Of a DNA stretch of 64,000 nucleotides, positions 18,929 to 28,816 are shown in pieces (positions within the stretch are counted from its first letter, which is position 1; every line of letters begins with the position of its first letter). Position numbers and translations under genes: made by a program. The stretch is from Pseudomonadota bacterium (GTDB lineage: Bacteria; Desulfobacterota; Binatia; UBA9968). The notes under the pieces were generated by a model. The model was given only the letters and a program-made list of their open reading frames with translations. It searched no databases and was not told the DNA's origin. Where the stretch lies: NCBI GenBank assembly GCA_021324155.1, contig JAJPJQ010000018.1, positions 1 through 64,000 on the forward strand, in the 5' to 3' direction.

Positions 18929-20644
18929 TTACTCGCGCAGAGTCCGATGGACGAACGAGATCGAAATCGATCCTTCGCCGACGGCCGAGGCTACGCGCTT
19001 GATGCTGCCGGAGCGCACGTCGCCGATGGCGAATACGCCTGGGAGACTAGTTTCGAGAAGAAACGGGCTACGCGCGAGCGGCCACTTTGCCGCCGCCAGA
19101 TCCTCGCGCGTCAGATCCGGCCCGGTCTTGATAAAGCCCTTGGTGTCGAGCGCGACGCAGTCGCGCAGCCACTCCGTGCTGGGAACCGCGCCCGCCATGA
19201 TAAAGACGTGCCGGATATCGCGCGTCTCGGCCGCGCCGGTTTTGTTGTCGCGCCACTTGATACGCTCGAGGTGATTGCCGCCTTCGAGCGCGACGACCTC
19301 CGTCGTCGGGTGAAAGGTGATGGCGGTATTTTGCTCGATACGGAGAATCAGATAGCGCGACATGCTTTCCGTCAGGCCCGTGGGGCGCACGAGGAGGTGG
19401 ACGCGTTTGGCGGTCTGGGCTAGGAAGACGGCCGCCTGACCGGCCGAGTTGCCGCCGCCGATGACGATGACTTCCTCGCCGCGGCACAGGTTGGCTTCCA
19501 TGAAGGTCGCCGCGTAATAAATGCCCGTGCCTTCGAATTGAGAGAGATTCTCCAGCGCCGGTTTGCGATACGCGGCGCCGGTTGCGATGATGACCGTGCG
19601 CGCCTGGACGCGCAGGCTGTCGTCGGTCGCTACGGCATACGGCTTCTGCTCGCATTCGAGCCGCGCCGCGCTCTTTGCGATGACGACTTGCGCGCCGAAC
19701 TTCTCGGCCTGGGTAAAGGCGCGGCCCGCCAGCGCCTGGCCGGAGATGCCGGTCGGAAAGCCCAAATAGTTTTCGATCTTCGAGCTGGAGCCGGCCTGCC
19801 CTCCCGGCGCGTTGGTCTCCAGCACCAGCACCTTGAGTCCTTCGGAGGCCGCATAGACGGCGGCAGCGAGGCCGGCAGGCCCCGCGCCGACGATCGCGAC
19901 ATCGCGCGTCTCCGCGTGATCGATCGAGTCGTTGAAGCCCAGGCAGCTAGCGATTTGCTGATTGGTCGGATTGCGCAGGACGACGTCGCCGCCGCAGATA
20001 ACGACGGGGATGTCCGTCGGGACGATACGGAACCGGTCGAGGAATGTCTGGACGTCGGCGTGGCGGTCGAGATCGATGAACTGATGGGGGTGACCGTTGC
20101 GCGACAGGAATTCCTTGACGCGGAGCGTCCCGGCGCAGTGCTCCGATCCGAGAAGGACGACGTTGCCGAAGCCGTGCGCGATCAGCTCGACCCGGCGGAG
20201 GATGAACGCGCGCATGAACAACTCGCTGAGCTCGCTGTCGGTCTGTACGAGCGCCAGAAGCTGCTCGCGGGTGAGCTCGATCGCCTCGCCCGGTTCCGCG
20301 GCGCGCGCGCTGACAAGCGCGCTGCGGCCGGAGAGCAGGTTGACTTCGCCGGTGAATTGGCCGGGCCGGTGCGTGGTGATGAGCACTTCGCCGTCAGGGG
20401 AGTGCTGCACGGCCTCCAACGATCCGGCGGTTACGACGAAGAACGGCACGACTGGCGCGCCGGCTTCGAGCAGCACTTCGGCGCGCTCGAAACGGCGCTT
20501 GCGGCCGTGCGCGGCAATGCGCGCGACCTGCGCCGGCGTGAGCGTGGGAAAAATCTGCTGCGCCCGCGCCGGCGGCGGCATAGTGATCGTCCGGATGCCG
20601 TCGGCCATAACTAATGCCTTAGCCGTTGAGAAGTGTTGTTCCAT
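18929..20644 (-). CDS. Cyclic-nucleotide-binding domain / thioredoxin-reductase-like FAD-dependent oxidoreductase
   Basis: cNMP-like N-terminus (VTAGSLEAVQHSPDGEVLITTHRPGQFTGEVNLLSGRSALVSARA); DVAIVGAGPAGLAAAVYAASEG; VIVIGGGNSAGQAAVFLA; GVFAIGDVR. Confidence 0.85.
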   Translation of the reverse strand: MEQHFSTAKALVMADGIRTITMPPPARAQQIFPTLTPAQVARIAAHGRKRRFERAEVLLEAGAPVVPFFVVTAGSLEAVQHSPDGEVLITTHRPGQFTGEVNLLSGRSALVSARAAEPGEAIELTREQLLALVQTDSELSELFMRAFILRRVELIAHGFGNVVLLGSEHCAGTLRVKEFLSRNGHPHQFIDLDRHADVQTFLDRFRIVPTDIPVVICGGDVVLRNPTNQQIASCLGFNDSIDHAETRDVAIVGAGPAGLAAAVYAASEGLKVLVLETNAPGGQAGSSSKIENYLGFPTGISGQALAGRAFTQAEKFGAQVVIAKSAARLECEQKPYAVATDDSLRVQARTVIIATGAAYRKPALENLSQFEGTGIYYAATFMEANLCRGEEVIVIGGGNSAGQAAVFLAQTAKRVHLLVRPTGLTESMSRYLILRIEQNTAITFHPTTEVVALEGGNHLERIKWRDNKTGAAETRDIRHVFIMAGAVPSTEWLRDCVALDTKGFIKTGPDLTREDLAAAKWPLARSPFLLETSLPGVFAIGDVRSGSIKRVASAVGEGSISISFVHRTLRE

Positions 20645-20647
20645 CGA

Positions 20648-21481
20648 TCATGCCTTGATGAACGCGAGCAGATCTTCGTTCAACTGGTTCTTGTGCGTCG
20701 TCGCCAAGCCGTGCGGCGCGCCCTTGTAGATTTTCAGCTCGGCGTTCTTGACTATCTTCGACGACTGCATCGCCGCGGCGCCGATCGGGACGATCTGATC
20801 ATCGTCGCCGTGGACGATGAGCGTCGGAACGTCGAACTTCTTCAGGTCTTCGTGTTGATCGGTCTCGGAGAACGCCTTGATGCAGAAGTACGAGCCGGGA
20901 AAGCCGCACATCATGCTCTGAAGCCAGAACGACTCGCGCACGCCTTCGGAAACTTTGGCGCCCGGCCGGTTATAACTGTAGAAGGGGAGGCTCAGATCCT
21001 TCCAGAACTGCGAGCGGTCCTTCAGCACCGACGCGCGCAGCTGGTCGAATACCTCGATCGCGGTTCCGTTCGGATTCGCGGGCGTCTTCAGCATGAGCGG
21101 CGGGATCGCGCCGACTAGCACGGCCTTGGCGACGCGCTTGGTGTCGTGGCGGCCGACATAGCGCGCGACCTCGCCGCCGCCGGTTGAGTGGCCGACGTGG
21201 ATCGCGTTCTTCAGGTCGAGCGCCTCGCAGAGCTTCGCGAGATCGTCGGCGTATGTATCCAGATCGTTGCCGCCCCAGGTCTGGGTCGAGCGACCGTGGC
21301 CGCGGCGGTCGTGGGCGATGCAGCGGTAGCCGCGCGAGGCGAGATAAAACATCTGGTCCTCCCACGCGTCGGCGCTGAGCGGCCAGCCGTGACTGAAGAC
21401 CACCGGCTGACCGCTGCCCCAATCCTTGTAGTACATCTGAATGTCTGAAGAGTTTTCTTTCCCGACAGAAATATAAGGCAT
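20648..21481 (-). CDS. Alpha/beta hydrolase (non-heme chloroperoxidase-like)
   Basis: [42 protein letters not shown] ... [14 protein letters not shown]. Confidence 0.87.
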   Translation of the reverse strand: MPYISVGKENSSDIQMYYKDWGSGQPVVFSHGWPLSADAWEDQMFYLASRGYRCIAHDRRGHGRSTQTWGGNDLDTYADDLAKLCEALDLKNAIHVGHSTGGGEVARYVGRHDTKRVAKAVLVGAIPPLMLKTPANPNGTAIEVFDQLRASVLKDRSQFWKDLSLPFYSYNRPGAKVSEGVRESFWLQSMMCGFPGSYFCIKAFSETDQHEDLKKFDVPTLIVHGDDDQIVPIGAAAMQSSKIVKNAELKIYKGAPHGLATTHKNQLNEDLLAFIKA

Positions 21482-21694
21482 GGCGGGTCTCCTTTCGCAA
21501 CCATCGTTTCTTCGTCTCTTGTGGGAAAACGCGCCCGAAGCTGCTGCGCGAAGGAGGAACGAAGAAATAAATTAGGAAAGCTGGACCGGCGACACTGGCG
21601 ATCTCTTAGAGCGCGCTTTCGGCTGAAGTCTATGGCGCGGGTCGGATCGTGTCAACGTAGCCGATGAAATAATTGTGTTATTTGTCGTCCGGCC

Positions 21695-22435
21695 TTACCG
21701 GCCGTTGGCATTGCACGCGCGGACGAGTGCCGCGAAGATTTTTCGCTGCGCCGCATCGCGATGGACGAGAAACTCGGGATGCCACTGGACGCCCATTACG
21801 AAACGTTGCGCCGTGCTCTCGATGCCTTCGACGATGCCGTCTTCGGCGGTCGCGTTGACGACGAGCTTCTTTCCCGGCGTCTTCACCGCCTGGTGATGCG
21901 TGGTGTTGACCTCCAGCACCGGCTTGCCGACGATTTTCCGGAGTTTCGTTTTCTCGTGAATCGCGACTTCATGGCCGCCGCGGTCCTTCAATTCCGAGCG
22001 CTGGTGCTCGATATGTTGGGGGCGCTGCGCGTCGATGTCCTGATAGAGCGAACCGCCGAGCGCGACGTTAATCGCCTGCGCGCCGCCGCAGATGCCGAGC
22101 AGGGGCATGTCGCGGGCGAGGGCGAGTTCGATCAGACCGAGCTCGAATTCGGTCCGATCTTCCTTGATCTGACCCAGAGCCGCGATCGGCTTCTCGCCGT
22201 AAAATTTGGGATGGATGTCGAAGTTGCCGCCGCTCACGACGAGTCCGTCAAGCGAGTCGAGCATCGCCCGCAGGGTCCGCGCGGACGGCAGCGGCGGCAG
22301 AATTAGCGGTACTCCGCCGGCCAACTCGACGGCGCGGGCGTAGCGCTCCTGAAGGATCGTGACAGGCTCTTTGGCCGTCACGCTGACAGAAACGTCCGGC
22401 GTGATGCCGATGCGCGGGCGCGCGCGCCGTTTCAT
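21695..22435 (-). CDS. Gamma-glutamyl-gamma-aminobutyrate hydrolase family (class I glutamine amidotransferase)
   Basis: PLLGICGGAQAINVALGGSLYQDI ... GVQWHPEFL. Confidence 0.88.
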   Translation of the reverse strand: MKRRARPRIGITPDVSVSVTAKEPVTILQERYARAVELAGGVPLILPPLPSARTLRAMLDSLDGLVVSGGNFDIHPKFYGEKPIAALGQIKEDRTEFELGLIELALARDMPLLGICGGAQAINVALGGSLYQDIDAQRPQHIEHQRSELKDRGGHEVAIHEKTKLRKIVGKPVLEVNTTHHQAVKTPGKKLVVNATAEDGIVEGIESTAQRFVMGVQWHPEFLVHRDAAQRKIFAALVRACNANGR

Positions 22436-24474
22436 CTCTGCTCGCTGTAAAGCTTTTTGTAAACGCGGAGGTTCCGGAGGACGAGCTTGACGTAAAGCTG
22501 CGTCTCCGTGTAGGGGATGCGCTCGACGAACTCGTCGTCTTCGGCGCCGGCGTAGCGCGTTTCCCAGCGCGACACCGCCTCGGCGCCCGCGTTGTAGGCC
22601 GCGATCGCCTTGACGTTGTTGTTCGAGAAGCGCTGCAGCAACTCTTTCAGGTGATGGATGCCGAGCTTTAAATTCAATTCCGGCTCAAAGAGCTTCTCGC
22701 GGGTCGGCGGTGTCAGTTTGAGGCGTGCCGCCGTACGTGCGGCCGTCGAATGCAGCATCTGCATCAGACCGTGCGCCGCGGCCGGCGACAAGGCGCGCGG
22801 ATCGAAGAGGCTCTCCTGGCGCATCAGCGAGACGACGAGATAAGGGTCGATGCCGCTCTCTTTGGCGACTTTCTGCACGGTCTCCCAATAAGCGAGAGGA
22901 TAGCGGTAGCGCACGAGCTCGTCGCCGTAGCGCGTGAGCGGCGACTGGTTCGAGAGCGTGACGATGCGATGATACGCGCCGCTGCGGCCGTACTCTTTGA
23001 GCAGCAGGAGCCGCATTGCCGTATCTTCGGACGAAAGGCTTCTCACCTCGTCGAGCTCGGCTACCGCGAGCGTCTGAAGGGAAATTTCCGTAAGCTCCTG
23101 CCCGCGCAGCAGGTGGAACGACTGTGCGGAGGTCATCGCCGAGACTTTCGCTTCCGGCGGCGCCACATCGATCTTTTTCTCTTCGGGCACGGCGCCGAGC
23201 GCCGCGAGCCGCGCCGTCGCCGCGGCCTTGTAATAACTCTCCTCGCCGTCGTTCAAGATATACAAGTAAAGGCGCTTCGCGTCCTCTGTCTGCTGCATGC
23301 GCGCGGCCGTGCGCGCCTGCCAGTAAATCGCCGCGAGCCGGTATTTGTTCGCGTCCTTGCTCGCGGCCAGCCGTTTAAATGCCGCGTTGGCGTTGTAATC
23401 GTCTTTCCGGAAATAATAAATCCAGGCGGCGCGCCACGCGCCTTCTTCGCGCCATTGCGCGTCGGCGCCTTGCTTCGCCAGCGCCTGGTACGCGGCGAGC
23501 GCGTCGTCGGTTTTGCCGCCCGATTCGTAAATGCGCGCGGTGGCATTAGCGGCGAAGTCGGCATAAGGGCTTTTCGCATACCGGTCGCGCATGAGCTTGA
23601 AATATTCGAGCGCCTTCGCGTCGTCGTCGCGGTTCCAATAGATCTGCGCGAGCTGGTTCAGCGCCGCGGGCGCCTCGGCGCTTTCGGGAAAGCTCTGAAC
23701 GATTTCGGCGTAGACCGGTATCGCTTCGTCGCGCTTGCGCTGCACGCGGTAGAGGTTGCCCAATCCGGAAAGAGTACGCGCGCGGAAACTTCCCGTTGAC
23801 GTCTGATCCAAAAGTTTGCGGTAAATTTTTTCTCCGTCGCCGTATGCCTGCTCTCGCGTCAGCAGGTCGGCCTCGGCGAGCTGCGCTTCCTGCGACGTCG
23901 GCTGGAATTGCTCGGGGAATTTATCGCGCAGTGCGGCGACCGCCTTGCGCGCCGGCGCATCCCAGGCGGACAGCGGGGCGGTCCTGCGCAGCTCCTGGTA
24001 TCCGGCGTAAGCCTGCTTCCCATCGCCGTTTCCCTCGTAGGCCTGCGCGACCAAATACGCAGCCTCCTCCGCAATCTCCCTTTTCGCGCGCAGTGAACGC
24101 AGCGCGCGGCCGAGCTCAATCGCTTTCGCGTAGTTTTTGTCCGCCAAAGCGAACTTCGCGAGCTGGAGATCGGCGTGCGGCAGCCAGATGCTGTCCGGGA
24201 ATTTTTGCTGGAGCTGGCTGTAGTATTGCCGCGTAGCCGGCTGATTGCCGGCGTTGGCTGCGATCTGCGCCAGGAAGTGCAGGCTGTAATCTTCGAGGAT
24301 GAAGCCGCGGTCGAGCGTCCGCAGGAAAAATTCCTCGGCCTGGCGCGGGTCGCCGCCCGAATACAACGCATATCCCTTTGCGAACAGCTCGCGCGGCGTC
24401 GGGTCCTGAGAATGACTCGTGGATGAAAAAAGCAGGACGAAAACAGCAAGCCAGAAGATTCGTTGTTTTCGCAT
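22432..24474 (-). CDS. Soluble lytic murein transglycosylase with TPR-like N-terminus
   Basis: Signal peptide, TPR repeats, SLT motif LVVSLMRQESLFDPRALSPAAAHGLMQMLHSTA ... NVKAIAAYNAGAEAVSRW. Confidence 0.87.
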   Translation of the reverse strand: MRKQRIFWLAVFVLLFSSTSHSQDPTPRELFAKGYALYSGGDPRQAEEFFLRTLDRGFILEDYSLHFLAQIAANAGNQPATRQYYSQLQQKFPDSIWLPHADLQLAKFALADKNYAKAIELGRALRSLRAKREIAEEAAYLVAQAYEGNGDGKQAYAGYQELRRTAPLSAWDAPARKAVAALRDKFPEQFQPTSQEAQLAEADLLTREQAYGDGEKIYRKLLDQTSTGSFRARTLSGLGNLYRVQRKRDEAIPVYAEIVQSFPESAEAPAALNQLAQIYWNRDDDAKALEYFKLMRDRYAKSPYADFAANATARIYESGGKTDDALAAYQALAKQGADAQWREEGAWRAAWIYYFRKDDYNANAAFKRLAASKDANKYRLAAIYWQARTAARMQQTEDAKRLYLYILNDGEESYYKAAATARLAALGAVPEEKKIDVAPPEAKVSAMTSAQSFHLLRGQELTEISLQTLAVAELDEVRSLSSEDTAMRLLLLKEYGRSGAYHRIVTLSNQSPLTRYGDELVRYRYPLAYWETVQKVAKESGIDPYLVVSLMRQESLFDPRALSPAAAHGLMQMLHSTAARTAARLKLTPPTREKLFEPELNLKLGIHHLKELLQRFSNNNVKAIAAYNAGAEAVSRWETRYAGAEDDEFVERIPYTETQLYVKLVLRNLRVYKKLYSEQR

Positions 24475-24564
24475 GAATCACGCCAATTGTAATCGACATG
24501 GGGCGAACATTCAACGACGATTGCTTGAAGCCTGGGTCGCCGCGTGATAGCTCAACGATGTTCG

Positions 24565-24996
24565 ATGAAGATCGAAGGCACTTACACATTTAAAGCGCCG
24601 CGCGACCGGGTCTGGCAGGTATTGCAGGATCCGAAGGTCATGGCACAATGCATGCCCGGCTGCGAGGAAATGAAAGAGATCGGTCCCGACCAGTTCGAGG
24701 CGACGATGAAGGTCGGCGTCGCTTCGGTCAAAGGCTCGTACAAAGGCAAGCTGGCGATCAAGGACAAGCGCGCGCCCGAGCACTACGTGCTCAGCGGCGA
24801 AGGCGCCGGCGGTCCCGGGTTCATGAAAGGGGACGTGGCGATCGATCTGGAAGATCGCGGCGGCGAGACGGTCCTCAAGTACAGCACGGACGCGAAAGTC
24901 GGCGGCATCATCGCCGGCTTAGGCCAGCGCATGATCGGCGGCGTCGCCAAGATGATCGTCGATCAGTTCTTCAAAAAAGTTGAAGAATTTATCTAA
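24565..24996 (+). CDS. CoxG-like SRPBCC family protein
   Basis: MKIEGTYTFKAPRDRVWQVLQDPKVMAQCMPGCEEMKEIG. Confidence 0.8.
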   Translation: MKIEGTYTFKAPRDRVWQVLQDPKVMAQCMPGCEEMKEIGPDQFEATMKVGVASVKGSYKGKLAIKDKRAPEHYVLSGEGAGGPGFMKGDVAIDLEDRGGETVLKYSTDAKVGGIIAGLGQRMIGGVAKMIVDQFFKKVEEFI

Positions 24997-25783
24997 TCGC
25001 TACGTCGCTGGCGAGGAGCGACTGGCGCGGGTCGATCGGCACACCGTTCACGCGCACTTCGTAATGCAGATGCGGGCTGGTGCTCAGCCCAGTGCTGCCC
25101 ACTTCGGCGATCGCCTGGCCTTTGCGCACGTGCTGTCCGACGTTCACGTGGATCTTGGATAGGTGCAGATACTGCGTCGTGATTCCCTGGCCGTGATTCA
25201 AGACTACCGTGCGGCCGTTGCCGTTCATCTCGCGCGCCGCCTCCACCGTGCCGTCGCCGGGCGCGTATACTGGCGTGCCGGTGGGATTCGGAATGTCGAG
25301 GCCGGCGTGAAACTCGATTTTGCCGGTCATCGGCGAAACGCGATCGCCGACGCCTGAAGTTATCTTGCCCTTCGCGGGCCATTCCGTCGGAATCGCCGAG
25401 ATCAGCCGGTCGAGCTCCAGTTGCAGCCGATCGAGGCTCTGCTGCATCTCCGCGACCGCGAAACGGCTTTTCGCGCCGATGCGTTTATCGGCCGGTACGG
25501 ACGTATCGACTTTTTCGCGCAAGCCCTGCCAGTCTTCCAGCAGCGTCTGGATTCCATCGGCCTTGTCCTTCAGCCGGGCGAGCTCTTCACGCTGCGCCTG
25601 CGCTTTTTTCGCACTGGCGAGCTTCCATTGATTCCAAAGAAAATTACCGCCGAGCCACGCGCCGGCGACGAGAAGGGCGAGCGCTGCGGAAACCGCTACA
25701 GCGGCGGAGACCCGCGTGACTTCCACGCGCCGGACGCGCGCGTCCCATGGCGCGAGAATGAGAATGGAATAGCGCCTCTGCAT
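24989..25783 (-). CDS. M23 family metallopeptidase
   Basis: N-terminal TM, coiled coil, EFHAGLDIPNPTGTPVYAPGDGTVEAAREMNGNGRTVVLNHGQGITTQYLHLSKI ... HLHYEVRVNG. Confidence 0.88.
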   Translation of the reverse strand: MQRRYSILILAPWDARVRRVEVTRVSAAVAVSAALALLVAGAWLGGNFLWNQWKLASAKKAQAQREELARLKDKADGIQTLLEDWQGLREKVDTSVPADKRIGAKSRFAVAEMQQSLDRLQLELDRLISAIPTEWPAKGKITSGVGDRVSPMTGKIEFHAGLDIPNPTGTPVYAPGDGTVEAAREMNGNGRTVVLNHGQGITTQYLHLSKIHVNVGQHVRKGQAIAEVGSTGLSTSPHLHYEVRVNGVPIDPRQSLLASDVAIR

Positions 25784-25786
25784 CGT

Positions 25787-26407
25787 TCAAGAGCTTTTTT
25801 GCTCCGCCGCGACCTCGCCGCTCATCATCTTACAGTTGCCGTCGAATACGACGCCCTCTTCGAGCACGAGCGCCGGCGTCGTGATGTCGCCGTCGACGTG
25901 CGCGCCGACCCGGAGCTCGACGCGCTGTCCGGCCACGATGTTTCCGTTGATGTGGCCGTTGACGATCGCCGTGCCGACCCGAACGTTCCCGTCGACTTCA
26001 GCGGTCTCGCCCGCCAGCAGGGTGCCGGAAGAGGATATCTCACCGCGAAACTTTCCGTTGAGGATGAGCGTGCCGGAGAAGCGCAGGCGTCCTTCCATGT
26101 CGACGCTCTGGTCGAGAACGGTGGTCGAGTTGTGATCGGAAGCCGGGCTGGTACCGTTTAGACGCCACACGGGAGCGGGTTCCTTTCCGACCGCGTGCGC
26201 AAAGCAGGCGATCAAGCGAGTCGATTCCGATTCTGTGTCGTGCGAAGAAGGTCGTCGGTCAAAACTCAACGATAGTAGTAAAAGTCCGTAAAAGTTGTCA
26301 ATAGAATTGTTCCTAAATTTTATTCTCACTTGCATTGTCCGGCGTGTAAAGTTACCTAAGTAGGTCATGCCGCGCGTGACCGTGATAATTCCTGCGTACA
26401 ATCGCAA
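25787..26407 (-). CDS. Bactofilin (polymer-forming cytoskeletal) family; true start probably internal
   Basis: MEGRLRFSGTLILNGKFRGEISSSGTLLAGETAEVDGNVRVGTAIVNGHINGNIVAGQRVELRVGAHVDGDI beta-helix pattern. Confidence 0.83.
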   Translation of the reverse strand: MRLYAGIITVTRGMTYLGNFTRRTMQVRIKFRNNSIDNFYGLLLLSLSFDRRPSSHDTESESTRLIACFAHAVGKEPAPVWRLNGTSPASDHNSTTVLDQSVDMEGRLRFSGTLILNGKFRGEISSSGTLLAGETAEVDGNVRVGTAIVNGHINGNIVAGQRVELRVGAHVDGDITTPALVLEEGVVFDGNCKMMSGEVAAEQKSS

Positions 26408-27272
26408 GGCGATGCTCTGCGAAGCCGTCGATTCCGTGCTCGCGCAAAATTATCGCGATTTCGAACTTCTCGTCGTAGACGATGGATCGACGGACGGCAC
26501 GACGCAGGAGCTCGCGTCGCGCTATGGGGAGCGCGTTCGCGTGCTGCGCCAGGCCAATCATGGCGTTGCCGCCGCGCGCAATTTGGGGATCCGTTCTTCC
26601 AACGGCGAATACATCGCATTCCTCGATTCCGACGATCTGTGGCGGCCGAAAAAACTTGCCGTGCAGATGAACTTTATGGAAGCCGATCGGCGGTGCCGTA
26701 TCTGCCAGACGGAAGAAATCTGGATTCGCAACGGCGTCCGCGTCAATGCTAAATCAAAGCACCGAAAGCCTTCGGGAGACATCTTCCGCGCGAGCCTCGA
26801 GCTCTGCCTCGTAAGTCCCTCCGCGGTCTTGATGACGCGCGAGCTCTTCGACGAAGTCGGTGGATTCGACGAGACGTTTCCCGTATGCGAGGATTACGAC
26901 TTATGGCTGCGCATCGCGCGGGATTATCGCGTGGATCTCGTAGCCCATTCTTTGGTGATCAAGCGCGGCGGGCATGCAGACCAGTTATCGCGCTCGACGT
27001 GGGGCTTCGATCGCTTTCGCGTGCAGGCATTGAAAAAGCTGCTGCGATCAGGTCTCTCCGGCGAGAAGCGAGCATGGGTCATCGACACACTAGCGCGCAA
27101 GGCGCGTATTTTGGCCGCCGGTGCGCGCAAGCGGGCGCGTGAAGCCGAAGCTTTAGAATACGATACTCTAGTAGCTGAATTTATTGGAGAAAAAGATGGA
27201 CCAGGAGATCCGGTCGTACTGCCGGAGCAAGGGCTTCCACCTGCATACCGAGGCGCGCTGGCTGGGCTATAA
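26367..27272 (+). CDS. Glycosyltransferase family 2
   Basis: VTVIIPAYNRKAMLCEAVDSVLAQNYRDFELLVVDDGSTDGT ... GEYIAFLDSDDLW. Confidence 0.88.
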   Translation: MPRVTVIIPAYNRKAMLCEAVDSVLAQNYRDFELLVVDDGSTDGTTQELASRYGERVRVLRQANHGVAAARNLGIRSSNGEYIAFLDSDDLWRPKKLAVQMNFMEADRRCRICQTEEIWIRNGVRVNAKSKHRKPSGDIFRASLELCLVSPSAVLMTRELFDEVGGFDETFPVCEDYDLWLRIARDYRVDLVAHSLVIKRGGHADQLSRSTWGFDRFRVQALKKLLRSGLSGEKRAWVIDTLARKARILAAGARKRAREAEALEYDTLVAEFIGEKDGPGDPVVLPEQGLPPAYRGALAGL

Positions 27273-27732
27273 CGAAGCCGACCGCAGCGCGCTGCTGGAG
27301 ATGATTCGCGAAGTCAGACCGGGTGAAAACCACTTCAAGGATCTGCTCGACTGGCTCGACGAGATCGCATTGCGGGACGGCACGCCGATCGCAACGCTCT
27401 TACAGAAAGAATTGTCCGGCGTCGTTACCGACCCGCGGCTCGGCAGGAACGACAAGCTTAAACGGCTGAAGGAGGAACTCCGGAGGCTGCGCTTCCCGCG
27501 TCTGGCCGGCATCGAAGACGAAATTCATCGCCGCATTCGCAATCTCAAGCTGCCGCGCGGAATTTCCATCAACGTTCCGCCGGGACTCGAAGGCGGCGGC
27601 GTCGGCGTGAAAATCGAGGCGACGAGCCAGGAGCATTTGCGGCGGCTCGCGGCCGATGCGTCGCGCGCAATCGACAGCGATGAGATGAAGCAGATATTTA
27701 CCATGCTCGATAGCGGGACGGCCGGAACATGA
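27196..27732 (+). CDS. Conserved hypothetical protein overlapping the GT2 3' end
   Basis: MDQEIRSYCRSKGFHLHTEARWLGYNEADR...; 4-bp-type spacing to the next gene; charged helical sequence. Confidence 0.55.
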   Translation: MDQEIRSYCRSKGFHLHTEARWLGYNEADRSALLEMIREVRPGENHFKDLLDWLDEIALRDGTPIATLLQKELSGVVTDPRLGRNDKLKRLKEELRRLRFPRLAGIEDEIHRRIRNLKLPRGISINVPPGLEGGGVGVKIEATSQEHLRRLAADASRAIDSDEMKQIFTMLDSGTAGT

Positions 27733-27733
27733 G

Positions 27734-28816
27734 ATGAAATCATACCGGCCGCAAGAGATCGTCGTCGAGCCCGGCGTCGAAGAAAGCCCGATCTACCGCA
27801 ATGTAAAGCGCGCGTTTCCCGACCTGCCGTTTCTATCTTCGGCGGAGACCGGCGTCCTCACTCCGCCCGATTTCGGCGCGGCGAAGCGGCGGCTTTTCCT
27901 GCAGCGGCACCGCGGCGAGTTCTTGAAAAAATGTCCGGGCAGCGACGGGCAGGTGTGCTGCAATTACTTCGTGATCAACTTCGCGAGCAACTGCCCGATG
28001 GATTGCAGCTACTGCTACCTCCAGGAATATCTCGGCTCCAATCCCGCGCTCAAGGTTTTTACGAACGTCGGCGACCTCATCGCCGAAGCAGGCGAGATGC
28101 TGGAGAAGCACCGAAAGTTCTTTTTCCGCATCGGCACCGGCGAGATCACCGATAGCTTGGCGCTGGATCCCTATATCGGCTTTTCCGCGGAAGTCATTCC
28201 GTTTTTCGCCGAGCAGCCGAATGCGCTGCTGGAGCTCAAGACGAAGAGCGATTGCGTCGACGGGCTTCTCGGTATCGATCCCAAGGAGCGCGTCGTCGTC
28301 TCGTGGTCGATGAACCCGCAGCGCGTCGTCGACGCCGACGAGCACGACACTGCGAGTCTCGACGAAAGAATCGCCGCAGCGAAGCGCTGCCAGGCGGCGG
28401 GCTATAAACTCGGCTTTCATTTCGATCCGATGGTCGAGTACGACGGCTGGGAGCAGGATTACCGCAATATGGTCGAGAGGCTTTTCGCCGCGGTCGACTT
28501 CCGCCGCGTCGCGTGGATCAGCATGGGCGTGCTGCGCACGACGCCGGCTCTCAAGCGCGCGATGCGCTCGCGCTTTCCATCGAGCCGCCTGCCGACCGGC
28601 GAGCAGATTCTCTGCCCCGACGGCAAGCTGCGCTACTTCCAGCCGCTCCGCGTCTCGATGTATCGCAAAATGCTCGCCTGGATCCGCGCCGCGGCGCCGA
28701 CAACTTTCGTGTATCTCTGTATGGAATCGCGCGAGGTATGGGAGCAGGTGTTCGGGTTTATCCCTGCATGTGAGAAGGAACTCGGCAGCCGCATGACCGA
28801 GAGTGTTGCGCTGTAA
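27734..28816 (+). CDS. SPL (spore photoproduct lyase)-family radical SAM protein
   Basis: CCNYFVINFASNCPMDCSYCYLQEYLGSNP with CxxxCxxC radical-SAM motif. Confidence 0.83.
   Translation: MKSYRPQEIVVEPGVEESPIYRNVKRAFPDLPFLSSAETGVLTPPDFGAAKRRLFLQRHRGEFLKKCPGSDGQVCCNYFVINFASNCPMDCSYCYLQEYLGSNPALKVFTNVGDLIAEAGEMLEKHRKFFFRIGTGEITDSLALDPYIGFSAEVIPFFAEQPNALLELKTKSDCVDGLLGIDPKERVVVSWSMNPQRVVDADEHDTASLDERIAAAKRCQAAGYKLGFHFDPMVEYDGWEQDYRNMVERLFAAVDFRRVAWISMGVLRTTPALKRAMRSRFPSSRLPTGEQILCPDGKLRYFQPLRVSMYRKMLAWIRAAAPTTFVYLCMESREVWEQVFGFIPACEKELGSRMTESVAL

Noticed and set aside
19538-20614. 358 aa + strand ORF
   Set aside because: Shadow of the TrxR-like gene on the opposite strand, no recognisable motif
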